A stretch of DNA of 64,000 nt from Dermacentor variabilis (lineage: Eukaryota > Arthropoda > Arachnida > Ixodida > Ixodidae): the NCBI RefSeq assembly GCF_050947875.1, contig NC_134570.1, positions 243,528,584 through 243,592,583 on the forward strand, in the 5' to 3' direction. Positions 10,915-21,869 of the stretch are shown here, in pieces. Numbering within the stretch: the first letter of the stretch is position 1; each line of letters opens with the position of its first letter. Below the pieces are notes generated by a model. That model saw nothing but the letters and a program-made list of their open reading frames with translations. It was not told the origin of the DNA and ran no database searches. Both the position numbers and the translations under genes were made by a program.

Positions 10915-11720
10915 GCGGCATGACTGTGATTTGATGTGCAGACTGCATACGGCACTCTTTCAAGTGTGCCCTCTACTACTGCTATTAATAGCTACCCAAA
11001 TGAGTTTTCTGGGCCTCACAAAGCTAATGATGTTTGATAATTGTTCTTTTATTCACATTAATTGCCTGGGCCAGGCAACCAAAATAAACAATGCCACTAC
11101 ATGAATGTGTTTTTGCATTCAAGCTGCCAACAGTGGATGTCATTTTCGCGTTGATTCCTGCCATTTCACCAATAGTGGCGACGGCTTGACTGCGCTTTGA
11201 CGTGCAGACTGCTGACGGAGCCTTTCAAGCGTGCCCTCAACTACTCTTATTAATAGCTACTCAAATGAGTTTTCTAGGCATCACTAAGCTAATGATGTTT
11301 GATAATTGTTCTCTTATTCGCATGACATGCCTGGGCTAGGTAAGCAAAATAAATAATGCCACCATATGAATGTGTGTTTGCATGCAAGCTGCCAAGAGTG
11401 GCTGTCATCATCGCGTTGATTGCTGCCGTTTCACCTACAGTGGCGACGGCTTGACTGCGTTTTGACGTGCAGATGCTAAAGGTGCCTTTCAAGCGTGCCC
11501 CGACGGCTGTTATTTCATCACAGGGCCCGTCGTGCTCGTAGGTGGCTGCCAAATAGACTATTTCGGTCCTTCTGACATTGGCATTATTCATCTCAACGGG
11601 CTGGAAAAAAAGAGTAGGGGCAGCACAACTGCAGGCAATGCACAATGTGCTTTGGCGTGCAGGCTGCTAAGAGTGGCTGTTAATTTCACGGTGACTACTG
11701 CTTTTTCGTGTGAAGCTGGA
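10915..11720 (+). repeat. Tandem repeat, about 265-bp unit, two to three diverged copies
   Basis: The phrase TGACTGYGNTTTGAYGTGCAG recurs at 10921, 11187 and 11452, giving steps of 266 and 265 bp. It is followed in each of the first two by TATTAATAGCTAC and then GATGTTTGATAATTG. A weaker fourth start is seen near 11646. It lies inside the DNA transposon upstream of the transposase 3' end. Confidence 0.8.
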
Positions 11721-12010
11721 GAGTGGCTGCCCGAATTAGCATTTTGGGCCCCACATAGTTATTAAGCGTTAATAACTGTATTTGCATTCCGATTTTCGAG
11801 CATTTCAGCACGTTTCCATGCCAATTCTTATATTGAGCAAGATCTGTGCAGGACGTTGCTTTTTCAGATTTGGGCTTCCATTAAAAGCAATATGTCCCCA
11901 AGTGAACTGCTTACTTATTTTAGAGTTCACGGTAGAATGCTTGGCTGCTGCGAAGCCACGGCAAAATTTTGGTTGCGCTAATAAGGGCTGTTCTTTCGTT
12001 AATAAGAGCT

Positions 12011-13010
12011 GTTATGCTTCATTGAGTGGCTCAATGCCGGACAGCTCGCAGTCGGAGTCGCTTTCTTCACCATCATCTTCAACCATTTGGATGATGGTGG
12101 GTTGGATGCGGTCACTTCTAGACGTATCAAGCCTGAAGTTTGCCTCCAGGTCCATCACGTGGTGAATGTTCTTCCTCCAGTCTTCCGCCGTTACGCGCTT
12201 GATTTTTTTCCCTCAAGACGTCTTCAATCGTGGACAGCTTGAAGCCTCTGTTGTCCGCAGCGATGCCATCTTTCACCTTTGCCCACACGAGCTTGATAGG
12301 ATTAAAGTCGCGGTGGTACGGTGGGAGCCTGAGTACAATGCAACTGTACCTTTCAGCTGCATTGTCTACGATGTAGCTTTACAGATGCTACCAACTCAAG
12401 CACCTGCTTTTTAACCATTTTTTCGCTGTAGGTGATGTTTTTGCTTTTGAGCCACTCCTGTATTTTTTCCTTCTTCCAAGCTGTCGTCGGCAATTTCTCT
12501 TCTCGCCGGGAATGGTAAGGTGCATTGTCCAAAACAATGACGCTACCAGCAGGCAACTTCTACAGAACGTCATTAAACCATCCCTCGAAGCTATTTCCGT
12601 CCATTTCTTCGTGGTAGGGGCCTGCTTTTTGGCCTCGGAATATATCTAAGCAGCCGTCGACGAAGCCATCCTCGCTGCCGATGTGCGTCACAAACAAAAG
12701 GTTGTTTCAGACCCGTCGACAGGCTATTTGCTCGAGTGTATATGCGTCCACGCTTCTGCACCACGATGTCTGTCAACACGATCGACCCAGTGTGTCCCGC
12801 CGTCACCCATGTCTCGTCCAGGAAAACGCACTTTCGGCCGTCTGCCTGTAGCGCTCCACCTCACGAAGGTAGCCATTCCGCCATTCAGCGACGTCATCCC
12901 GGTCGACAAGCAGTGAATTGCGGCTCCTCTTCTCGTGCTTGAATAAAATCTCGACAAGCAGGCGGTGCACAGTACACCACTTCAGTGAGGGGTGATCCAT
13001 TGCTGCGTGT
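12011..13010 (-). pseudogene. DDE transposase (IS630-Tc1-mariner superfamily), decayed
   Basis: On the minus strand, through several frameshifts: DVAEWRNGYLREVERYR, then FLDETWVTAGHTGSIV with the first catalytic Asp, then EDGFVDGCLDIFRGQ, then SVIVLDNAPYHS with the second Asp, and finally CIVLRLPPYHRDFNPIKLVW. In the last block the position normally held by catalytic Glu (NPIE) is Lys. The second Asp to that position is roughly 80 residues, longer than the 34 of classic Tc1. The frame ends at a stop near 12011 after an acidic tail. It lies inside the TA-flanked transposon and is probably its own transposase, now inactive. Confidence 0.75.
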
Positions 13011-14327
13011 GCCGAGGTATGTGCGGCCGGCAGGAGGTCTCGACCTCACTTCACGCAGAGTCAGAGACCAGGAGAGCTTTCTCGGCGAAGAATTCTTTAT
13101 ACAATGCCTACATGTTGTCGTCGTTATCAGGAGAGAGACCAGCAGAGCAGCTGCAAGCTGCTTAAATAACACCCCTCAGACCCGAGATTCCCCAGACAAT
13201 CCCTAAGGACGAAACAAGGTCGAGAGAGAGAGGGTCCGGGCAGCCTCCGTGGTCCTAACGCCGCTCTCGGTGGCCGGCGCTTCCTCGAACCGCGCTGCGG
13301 CGTCGGGCCGATCTGCCGGTTGGTCAGAATGGAGCGCCGGTGAAGTTTTATGGCCCACATAGGACAAAGGGAACCAGCTGCAAGGCACGGGGTCGAAACA
13401 CAGCCCTCCTTTGGAAACCGTCCCCAACACAGCAGAGACGTTCATGGTGCGGGCGCCACCGGACAAAGGAGGGGGGGTTTCACTGCTGCCGGCACGGGAA
13501 GGGGCCGAATAGCAGTCCGTGACCCGGTGGCCGCTTCCGTAGTGGACGCCGTGCAGCGGCGGGGAAACCCGAGCCGTGAACGTAGTCGTGTGCCCGAAGC
13601 AGGCACCATGCGGGGATGGATGCTTCCTCAACGGTCGACACACCATAGCACTGGCCTTCCATCAAGGAAATCCCAGCGCACAAACATCACACCATATACG
13701 CTTCGAGAACTCGTTAGTGATCTTCTCGACCGTCGGTATCTAGTTGCGGTGAAAGAAATCGTGCACAGGACCTCGGCGCGCGCAACGTGTCATACTTCGT
13801 GCTGCGTCTTCTTTTCTCCGCATTTCGTGGGCACTTTCGCGAGGGCGTCGACAGTTTGCCACCCGAAATATGCGAAGCTTTGACCTCCCTCCTCTTGAAC
13901 ACTGTGCTTTAGCTGACACCGAGCATCTTGAGTGTGTAATGGTTGCGATAGATGCATAGTTTTATATAAGTACTTGTTCAATAGCAACTGATTAATTTGA
14001 AGCTGGAAACAGGAGTAGTAAATGTGCCGTGTACATGTAAACAAGTGCGAACGCCATGCAGAGCTGCTCTTTCTACTTTTTTCACTTGCAATGACGCTAA
14101 AGAGCAGACGACGGGCAGCGTTGTGGAAGGCACAGGGTTATTCTTCTGTCGCGATCCGGCATTTGCTGTAGCACAGCAGAGCTCTACTAAACCAGTCATC
14201 AAAATACAAAAGTCTTTATTTATTATGAGAATTGTGCGTTTGAGAAGCACGATTTCTTGAGCGGGATTATTTTAGTCGCGGAGGCAATCGGACGTCGCGC
14301 TCCGGTCATCTGGGCGGTGCCTCTTCG
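13011..14327. other. Right interior of the DNA transposon, no recognised gene
   Basis: 13200-13700 is G/C-rich with open frames on both strands and no motif. 13900-14300 is A/T-richer and also without a supported gene. The transposase N-terminus (helix-turn-helix) should lie near 13010-13200, but I cannot identify it confidently. Confidence 0.4.
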
Positions 14328-14350
14328 TTTTTTCTAAAGTTGTATCCGAC
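14328..14350 (-). repeat. Right terminal inverted repeat of the DNA transposon
   Basis: Exact reverse complement of 9007-9029; followed by TA (14351-14352). Confidence 0.85.
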
Positions 14351-14352
14351 TA

Positions 14353-15137
14353 CAAGTCCGTGGTTGCTCCCCTGTCCCTTAATACCTTACAGGTTTTCCG
14401 CTTATCCGTAGCTCCTGGAAGTATGGAAGGAGAAGCTCCAAGCTTTCGTCGCTTCCGCCCACGTGGGAAAGCACTACCGGCTTTTTTTTTTCAATCCGAG
14501 GCATAGTGACCTAGGCCCTGGCACTGATAACATCGAACCGGTCCACCTCTTCTCGAACTCTCGCGTATCAACCTTCTTTGTGCCCTTCTCCGGAGGCCTG
14601 CTAGCTCCTTTATCTTTGTTCCCTTCAAGAGCTTCTTCATTGACTCGGCCCTCTCGGTAGCTTTTACTGGTATCTGTTTTCTGTGGTAGATATACCGTCT
14701 CGGATTATCCCTTCCATTTGAACGCTCGTCGTCGGTAGTTAGTTTTCGTCGCAACATTTACTCTTCATCTAGCCAAGCCTCCTTATCTACCGTGTCTACG
14801 GCATCTCTGCCTGCACCCAAAACCTCACTGACTGTGGAATGCTGCGGCAGAATTATTCGAGACAAATGCACTCTATAATTTTGTATCTACTTTCGTAGAC
14901 TTCGGCACCCTTAAGCATCTCAACAAGGTTTGTTTTCAACCCGTACGCAAACTCTGAGTAGCCCTCGTCGCTCTTTTTGTTCGCTTCTCTGAATTGCTTG
15001 CTGCCTAAATGCTTCCGGGGAAATTCGGTACCTCCTCAACAGCGTCGCCTTTACTTTCCCGTAGTCTTCCGCGTCATTCGCCGTAAATCTTGCGACTACG
15101 TTCGCTGCCTCACAAGGCAACAAAGTCACCAACCGCT
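14353..15137 (-). pseudogene. Gag (SCAN-like) and protease start of the permuted Gypsy element
   Basis: Minus-strand reading from 15137: LLPCEAANVVARFTANDAED, then YGKVKATLLRRYRISPEAF, a pattern resembling the SCAN/Gmr1-type capsid. Further on come FCRSIPQSVRFWVQ, a basic segment, a zinc knuckle CYQCQGLGHYASD, and finally CKVLRDRGATTDL, the protease active-site region with Arg where Thr is usual. Stops interrupt the frame around 14760-14900. The 5' part of gag is missing beyond 15137. The far end stops at the TA of the DNA transposon. Confidence 0.7.
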
Positions 15138-16173
15138 AATGAACTTTTTTATTAATAACATTACGGCACATATTGCAATTTGCGAATTGTAGCAGGTTAG
15201 TTTGCAAGGCGTATCCACTTCGAAGGAATTTCCAGACTTACACCAGATTGGAGATGTGCGCCCTCAAACTAGACATAAAAATGCCCTGCTGTTCCATTTA
15301 AATTTTTAACAAAATGCTATTTTGTGCATCGAAACACAAACTCACTGGAACGCCCATGTATTTAGTATCACACTTTGGGAAATATCTCGAAACTGGGGCT
15401 CATCGTGGAGATTCATTACAATTGGATACGTCTTTCCTATCTAGCCTACTATTCGTAAATTGGAATATGTACCGTAAGTTAATTAAGTATGAAGCTAATT
15501 AGCGAATGGTTGTCAATGTTGGAATACGTGTTTTGATTTCTCGGGCTATTACTGTCCGACATTTCGAATAATCCAGCTCAAGGACTAGAAGCCTGCTATC
15601 GGCCTATGGCGATATTTAAACATTCCGGATAACTTGGCAGTGGTCACCCCGTATAGCTGTCACTTCAGTAAAAGCAACCAACCTGAAAACCCAAGTGTAG
15701 CTAAAGACAGCTCGCCAAAACGTTCAGGCTGCCCGAAGCCACAGGAGGCCATGTACAAAAACACGAGAGCATTGGCAAAGCAAAGCTCAAATTTATAAGC
15801 CTATTATGAACATCGAAGCAGATGGCTTTAAGTTTACGCCTGCTGTGGTTTTACTTTCATATTCTGTCTTCCTCGTTACATCTGGCTGGTACAATCAGCG
15901 CAAGTATAAATGCTGACCCATGACAAGACAAAACTGTCCAAGGACATTTTCCTGACATTGGCACGCTCAGTGTATTGGATTGTTGGATATGATACATTTA
16001 TTTTGAGCAGGCTTCTCGTCACCTCGATTGAACGAATTGGATTGGACGGCAAACGCCTAGTGCATCAGAAAATTTCCCGAGACCGTTTCACGCGAAAACA
16101 TCAACTCAAAAATCACGGCTCAGATGAACAAGGTTCTTGTCGACATTTTGTTTCATTCTGGGTCTCGGGGAAA
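15138..16173. other. No recognised gene
   Basis: A/T-rich sequence with short frames only. The 5' LTR of the permuted Gypsy element would be expected near here, but no matching second LTR was found in the window. Confidence 0.4.
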
Positions 16174-16175
16174 TA

Positions 16176-18852
16176 CAGGGTGTTCCACTTAAATTTGGTC
16201 AAATATTCAAAATACGCGATTGCCACGTAGGTGGACAGAATGAAAATAATGTTCTTTGTCGTCGCTGCAAGATACTGAAATTATTTTGTTGTATTCCATT
16301 TCAATACATAATTAGTCATGTTTAATTCATTATCTTCTCAATTATTATATTTAAATGAAAAGTGTCAACGAGAAAGCTTTAGAGCGACATTAGAAGCTCT
16401 AGATAAAGCTTTTTATTATATTTCCACATTTATATACGTGCTCCACAAACGTGTTTGAGCGATCGGGAAAAACACTTGGTGGTCAAAATTAATGTGCATT
16501 CCCCGACCACAGCGTGCCTCATAATGCAGCAATGCTTCCTTTGGCTCCATAATGCATAACACCAGCTTTGCGAATACGCGCAAAGTGCTTCGAGCGGCAA
16601 TTTTGTATGCATTTCTTTCACGCTCTAAAAAAACACTTTTATGTAGCACGTATTGAGCCACTGAAAGCTGTATCAGGAGATTTTCATGTTGCCCTAGAAT
16701 CTTCTGTGACACATCAACTATAATAATTGACAAGTTGACCAATTACCTCAGACTAATTATCTAATTAGGGGTCATATAACGTAAAACTATTCCAATATGT
16801 TTTTATTCCAATCTCCTGACGTCAAATTTGCGTAGCCACTGACGCAAGCACCCACAGAGTTGTCTGAACAGACCAATCAAACGCTGTCCTCGTTCATAGG
16901 AGGTCACTTTTGTTTGCTTGAAAAACGAATAAGATAGCCTACACTGAGCGGTTTCTCATATCTAATTGGGTGACAAGAGGCGAGGAGCAGGCTCAAGTGG
17001 AAAGGGATACGATGGGGCATAGCCAGTACACTGAAAATCGATAACCGGACGAAGAGGGTGGTGCCGGCGTCTGCGATTGGTCCGCTTTCCCTTACTTAGC
17101 TTGCGGTGGCTCGTTGAAAGTCGCGGCGGCATGCAATGGAACCTTAAGAGTGGCGCTAAAACGGATCCTCAGCAAGGAAGAGCTGGCAGAATGAGGTTGT
17201 AAACGTGCCGAAAGTGCTCGAAAACGTTACATGGCCACACAATAAGTTTTATTATACGCAAATAAACACAGGCTCTCCGGCAGATTCCAGCATCCAGCGC
17301 CTGAGCGATCGGCGGCAGCCATCTTTTATTCCCTTCGGAACGGGGCAGCCTGCGGCTATTCAGAAGAAAATTCAATTTGGTCGGCATATTAATGCATTTT
17401 TAATGTGTGCACGTCACTTTGACGCGGTGAGATTTCGCGGTTTTGTGACGTCGCGTGACAGGCAGGTGAAGTGGGTGCAGATCGAAAACTCTTGACAAAT
17501 AGCCGGGGGCCAATAGCGAAAAGGTGTCGAAAAAGAAATAACTGTTTTTCTTTTTTCGGCCCAATCATGCATAATCAGTGTGTACGCATCATATCAGATG
17601 GAGAGGTATCGCGGTTTTTGTGACGTCGCGTGACAGACAAGTGAAGTGGGGGTGGTGACAAAAAGTTTTTGCCCAATCGCGCAGGGCTGATAGCAGAATT
17701 CGAATAGAAAAGTTTGGAATATCTTTACTTTATAGCGCCCTAGGTGTAATGCAAGAATAGGGCGCTATAACGTAAAACTATTCCAAACTTTTCTATTCCA
17801 TTTCTGCTGTCAGCCCTCCACGATTCGTCAACAACTTTTTTCGACCATGCCCACTTCGCGTGTCTGTCACGCGACGTCACGAAAACCGTGATACATCCCC
17901 ATCTGATATGATGTGCACTCACTGATTATGCATGATTTGACAGAAAAAAGAAAAACAGTTATTTCTGATTCGACCCCTTTTCGCCATTAGCCCTCGGCTA
18001 TAGGTAAAAAGTTTTCGGGCTGCACCCACTTCACCTGCCTGTCTCGCGACGTCACAAAACCGCACAAACTCACTGCGTCAAAGTGACGTGTACGCGATAA
18101 AGATGCATTAATATGCCGAACAAAACTGAATTTTCTTCGGAATAGCCGCAGGCTGCCCCGTTCTGAAAGGAATAAAAGATGGCTGCCGCCGATCGCTGAG
18201 ACGCTGGCTACTCGCACCTGCCGGAGAGCATGAGTGCACTTACGTATAATAAAACTTCTTGCGTGGCCGTGTAACGTTTTCGAGCCTTTTCGGCACGTTT
18301 ACCACCTCATTCTGCCAACTCTTCTTCGCTGAGGGTCAGTTTTAGCGTCATTCTTAAGCTTCCGTTGCATGCCGGCGTGATTTTCGACCAGCCACCAGAA
18401 GCTAAGTAAGGGAAAGCCGACCAATCGCAGACGCCGGCACCACCCTCTTCATCCGGTTATCGATTTTCAGTGCACTGGCTCTGCCCCAGTGAATCCCTCT
18501 CCACTTGAGCGTTCTCCTCGCTTCCTGTCAGCCAATTAGATACGACAAGCCTCTCAGTGTAGGCAATGTTATTCGTTTTTCAAGCAAACAAAAGTGACCT
18601 CCTATGAACGAGGAGAGCGTTTGATTGGTCTGTTCAGACAACACTGCGGGTGACCGCCCGGTGCTTGAGTCGGTGGTTACGCAAATTTGACGTCAGGAGA
18701 TTGGAATAGAAACATATTGGAATAGTTTTACGTTGTAGGGCCGATAATCTGAATATCTCCAAGCGACGGCGAGCAACATTACGATGGTTCGGTCCAGCTA
18801 CGTAGGATTTGCATATTTTTAATGTTTGGCCCAAGTTAAGCGAAACAGTCTG
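16176..18852. mobile_element. TA-flanked inverted-repeat element (Rep-1) hosting a foldback
   Basis: The left end (CAGGGTGTTCCACTTAAAT) and the right end, read as reverse complement (CAGACTGTTTCGCTTAACT), remain similar for roughly 100 bp, including GCCACGTAGGTGGACAGA versus TCCTACGTAGCTGGACCGA and a shared GTCGTCGC/GCCGTCGC block. TA flanks both ends (16174-16175, 18853-18854). No transposase is present, so this is a non-autonomous DNA element. Most of its length is the foldback at 16768-18742. A third copy of the same end lies at about 26440-26563. Confidence 0.6.
16768..18742. repeat. Large foldback: two ~0.98-kb inverted arms, 19-bp spacer
   Basis: The left arm 16768-17740 and right arm 17760-18742 are inverted, imperfect copies along their whole length. 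Matching pairs include ACGTAAAACTATTCCAATATG at 16779 with its complement near 18711, and CGGCGTCTGCGATTGG near 17067 with its complement near 18422. Each arm is itself bounded by inverted ends resembling GGGCGCTATAACGTAAAAC, with TA next to them at the centre. It is therefore probably two copies of one TA-flanked MITE in opposite orientation. Each arm also holds an internal direct repeat about 177 bp apart (GTGACGTCGCGTGACAG at 17446 and 17623). Confidence 0.85.
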
Positions 18853-18854
18853 TA

Positions 18855-21723
18855 TAGGAAATGTGTGTCGTTTTTCCGTTTGGCTGGTGCACAATGGGGC
18901 GGATCAAACGGGCATGACGGTTATATTTAGCGATAAAATCGTCAAGCATCTTTCATCTCCTGTCGCGAGCCCGGAAAGTCAACTTGGCAAACATGTCCGC
19001 AGCAATGTGGAAATTACGACCACCAACGTGGAAACACGATCGAGCGCGGCGCACTGACACGCACATGTACGGCCGTTGCAGCAACTCCTGCACCACAAGG
19101 CGTGGTGCGGGCCTTGTCAAAGGGTGTCACCACCCGGCGGGAGTGGCGCTGACATCGAGGCACCCAAGAGTCGACCGAGCCCGAAGTGGCCATCAAGCGC
19201 CGGGCGGAACAAGTCGTAGGCGTGATCGTGGCCTGCCGAGGAGACTCCAGAAGAGGAAGGAGGATAAGGGAAAAATGAATAGTGTGACTAGCACATTCTA
19301 AAACTGCTTGAAATAATACTGTGCATTTGCTTACAGTGCCTAACCATTTATTCCAGTGGTACTTTACTCTTTACAATAACAGAGAAACGGACTTAAAACA
19401 AAGAGAATAAAGAATACCCCACGGGAAGCCAGAAGACACAATCAAAGCATTTTTAAAGCATTCTACGTGCCATGCAGAGAAAGGGCACACATAGGCTTGC
19501 ACGTTGCCCGCGTTCCCCAAGCGTCTGTGTAACTTGGTTGGTCAGTAGATAAGCAGAAAGCATAAGTATTATTTTTGGCTCAGATTATGCCCATCGTTTA
19601 CGCCTAATTAAGGCTCAAGTATACTTCTGAAGCATGGCCTATTCCAAACAACGGGCAAGAACGATAACTGCTAACATGGAGCCGTTGTGCAAATCAAGCC
19701 ATCTGTAGACTCATTAAAGATGTTTTCGCTCTCTCACTTGTACGATGCCGTTGCACGGGGCGCGGATTCTCGCGCCGGTCAAAGGCCCGCAATCATGCTG
19801 CACATCGGAAACGTTTCACGCTCCTCCGCGTGCATTGATCTGCTCTGGGGCGCCAGGCGTGCGTTCAACCATGCAAACGCGGAACTGGCGTGACCGCCCC
19901 GCGTTACTCAGCGTTGACGACACTCACTCGCGACGGCGGGGTTACTATGGTTACCAGAGCTTCTTCCTCTCGTTGACTTTCCTTGCGGTGCGCACCTTTC
20001 TTCTGCTCAGCATGTTTCCGAGCGGGATTGTTGCAGGAGTTTTGTGGTTTTTGCAATCCATTAATATATTGTTTTCTTTCGCTCTGGTGTTCGAGTCGGC
20101 TGACATAACTGCTGAGTCGCGAAAATAGGTACGCATGGACCCATCCTTGAAGCCCATCGCAGAGGCATTTCGGCCGCGAACACCGCCTGACATTGCCTTG
20201 TTTCTATATGCAGTATTTTTTTATCGAAATAGGCCTTGGAGCCGTCCCTCAATAAATACATTTTGTCGTCACCATCATTGAAATTCCAGTCGTTTTAGTG
20301 CGATATCAATTATTCGGACGCTCTTGGTGCATTTGCCCCGTCGCCGTTGGCATTGGAATCGCCGTTGTCTTGCTTCCCTGCCATCGGCGTTACATGCGCG
20401 GCCAGGCGTGGAGGAAGGCGCGAAGTGGGCTTGGCTCCGAGAGCGACGAGGTAACGTGGCTCAGTGGGCTGTGCCTGAAGAGCTGGTGCGGGCATTGCGC
20501 GCGCATAGGCGGTACACGCACAGCAGCTGTGTGCACCGCGGTGCAGCTAAAGATATGTCATTGTTTCTTTGGACGCTGGCCGTCGCATTTCCTTGGCTCT
20601 TGCGGCGTGACTCATGCTACGCCACTGACACGCTTTTCATCGCGCCAGCATTGTGCGACACCTTCGTCGCAATGTGAAACTTTGCTATCGCTTTTACTAA
20701 TTCTCCATGGGGCGAAACTGACATTTTTCTTCTTTTTGCCCAGCGTTTGTCCCTAACGTTCGCGTAATACGCCTCTTTAAGTATACCTGTCTGCTATATT
20801 TAAATGCGTTTCTATGCTTGGCCAACGAGAAAGCCCTCCGCCCCGCAAACAGACGACCGCTTTCGAGGCGGCGGTGAACGAGTTCGCGCTGCCTCCAGCG
20901 CGGAGATGTCGCAGATCGCCTTCTCTCTTCAACGTGAACTCAGCGGAACTCAGCGCGTAGAGGCACCCTTTCGCGGCATCGCAGATGTCTTTCAAGCTAC
21001 AGTCCACGCTGCGTTGCCATATGAAGCCGCCTCCGGAGCACACGTGTTCGTGGCTCATAATGGTCGGCGCAGATGGATGAGGCGCTACAGAGCGATGACG
21101 GCTTACGTATATCGGAACGTCATCAGCGCACTTGGTGCCGCCAGCTGCAGTACTTTGCTTGCGTCATCAGTGCTCCTTTCGCTCCGTCCGAACCAGTTCG
21201 TGCCACCGCTGCCGTTGGTGCTGGCCTGATCAACTTTCATAACGTTGATAATGACACCAGGCTGTGTAAAGATGAGAAAGTGGAACAATGCTTACGCATA
21301 CTTAGACAACTCCCAGGGGAGTTTCTGCGTGAATTCTTTTTAATTAGGTTATATCAAAACAACACGAAGAAAAGTTTGACGCATTCTCTCCTTTACGGGT
21401 TCATTTCTTAAACAGGCGAAAATTACTTACACCACAAACCACTACACTCACGTAGCCAATTGAAAAAAATCCGTAAATTATCATTTTATCACTTTTCATG
21501 AGGGCGCAAGTTGCGACTGCGAAGTTGAAGCCGAGATGTGATATCTACTTATGAAGCAATCATATGAATAGCACCACTGTCGGGAAATGCGTGCACAAAA
21601 TCTGCATTAGCCTTCCAGTTAAGATCAGCCTTTCTGCTAAAGGGAAGCTATCGGTGGCTTGTGTGGGGCGGATATCTAGAAACTGTAAAAATTGTTCTGC
21701 AGTATCAGTGTATTTTTCTGTAC
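18855..21723. other. No recognised gene
   Basis: G/C-rich patches at 19000-19260 and 20290-21230 carry overlapping frames on several strands without recognisable domains. 19300-19700 is A/T-rich. No terminal repeats or RNA genes were seen. Confidence 0.4.
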
Positions 21724-21857
21724 TGACGTAGTAGTTCTGCGGAAACCCGCAAGGTGGAGAGAAGTAATTAATAAAGGGAAAATTGGGTGGATGTCTGATT
21801 TTCCCCTTATTAATTACTTCTCTCCAACTTGCGGGTTTCCGCAGAACTATTACGTCA
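21724..21857. repeat. Hairpin: ~60-bp near-perfect arms, 14-nt loop
   Basis: 21724-21783 (TGACGTAGTAGTTCTGC onwards) pairs with 21798-21857 with only about four mismatches. The loop reads TGGGTGGATGTCTG. The loop plus the start of the right arm recurs at 25247-25277 at the end of the SINE, so the hairpin consists of two inverted copies of that SINE-family tail. The truncated LINE begins immediately to the right. Confidence 0.85.
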
Positions 21858-21869
21858 TACTCTTGCCTT

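Larger units (their letters stand above)
9007..14350. mobile_element. 5.3-kb Tc1/mariner-superfamily-like DNA transposon
   Basis: Both ends carry a perfect 23-bp terminal inverted repeat beginning GTCGGATACAACTTT, and a TA dinucleotide flanks each end (9005-9006 and 14351-14352). Outside the TAs the two halves of one antisense protease gene abut, so excision would roughly restore the interrupted element. Inside lie a decayed DDE transposase (12011-13010, minus) and a tandem repeat. TA duplication plus an LDET...LDN transposase is the signature of the IS630-Tc1-mariner superfamily. The length is large for that group, so it probably also holds later insertions or a second gene that I do not recognise. 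Confidence 0.8.
5786..15137 (-). mobile_element. Permuted (Gmr1-like) Ty3/Gypsy retrotransposon, split by a DNA transposon
   Basis: On the minus strand the order is gag with zinc knuckle and protease start (15137-14353), a foreign 5.3-kb insertion (9007-14350), the rest of the protease (9004-8787), integrase (8480-7300), reverse transcriptase (7030-6507) and RNase H (6120-5786). Ordinary Ty3/Gypsy elements place integrase last. Integrase before reverse transcriptase is known in the Gmr1 group. The integrase C-terminus reads on into the RT leader without a break, so the order is not produced by two adjacent elements. The copy is full of stops and frameshifts. The 5' end of gag and both LTRs are not found; the 3' end is truncated at the RTE LINE. 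Confidence 0.75.

Noticed and set aside
13203..13883. Overlapping 147- and 177-codon frames on opposite strands
   Set aside because: G/C-rich composition leaves several frames open at once; no domain, and no support for either strand.
20298..20756. 152-codon frame with cysteine-rich translation
   Set aside because: Overlaps a 117-codon frame in another phase; no domain recognised, and composition explains both.
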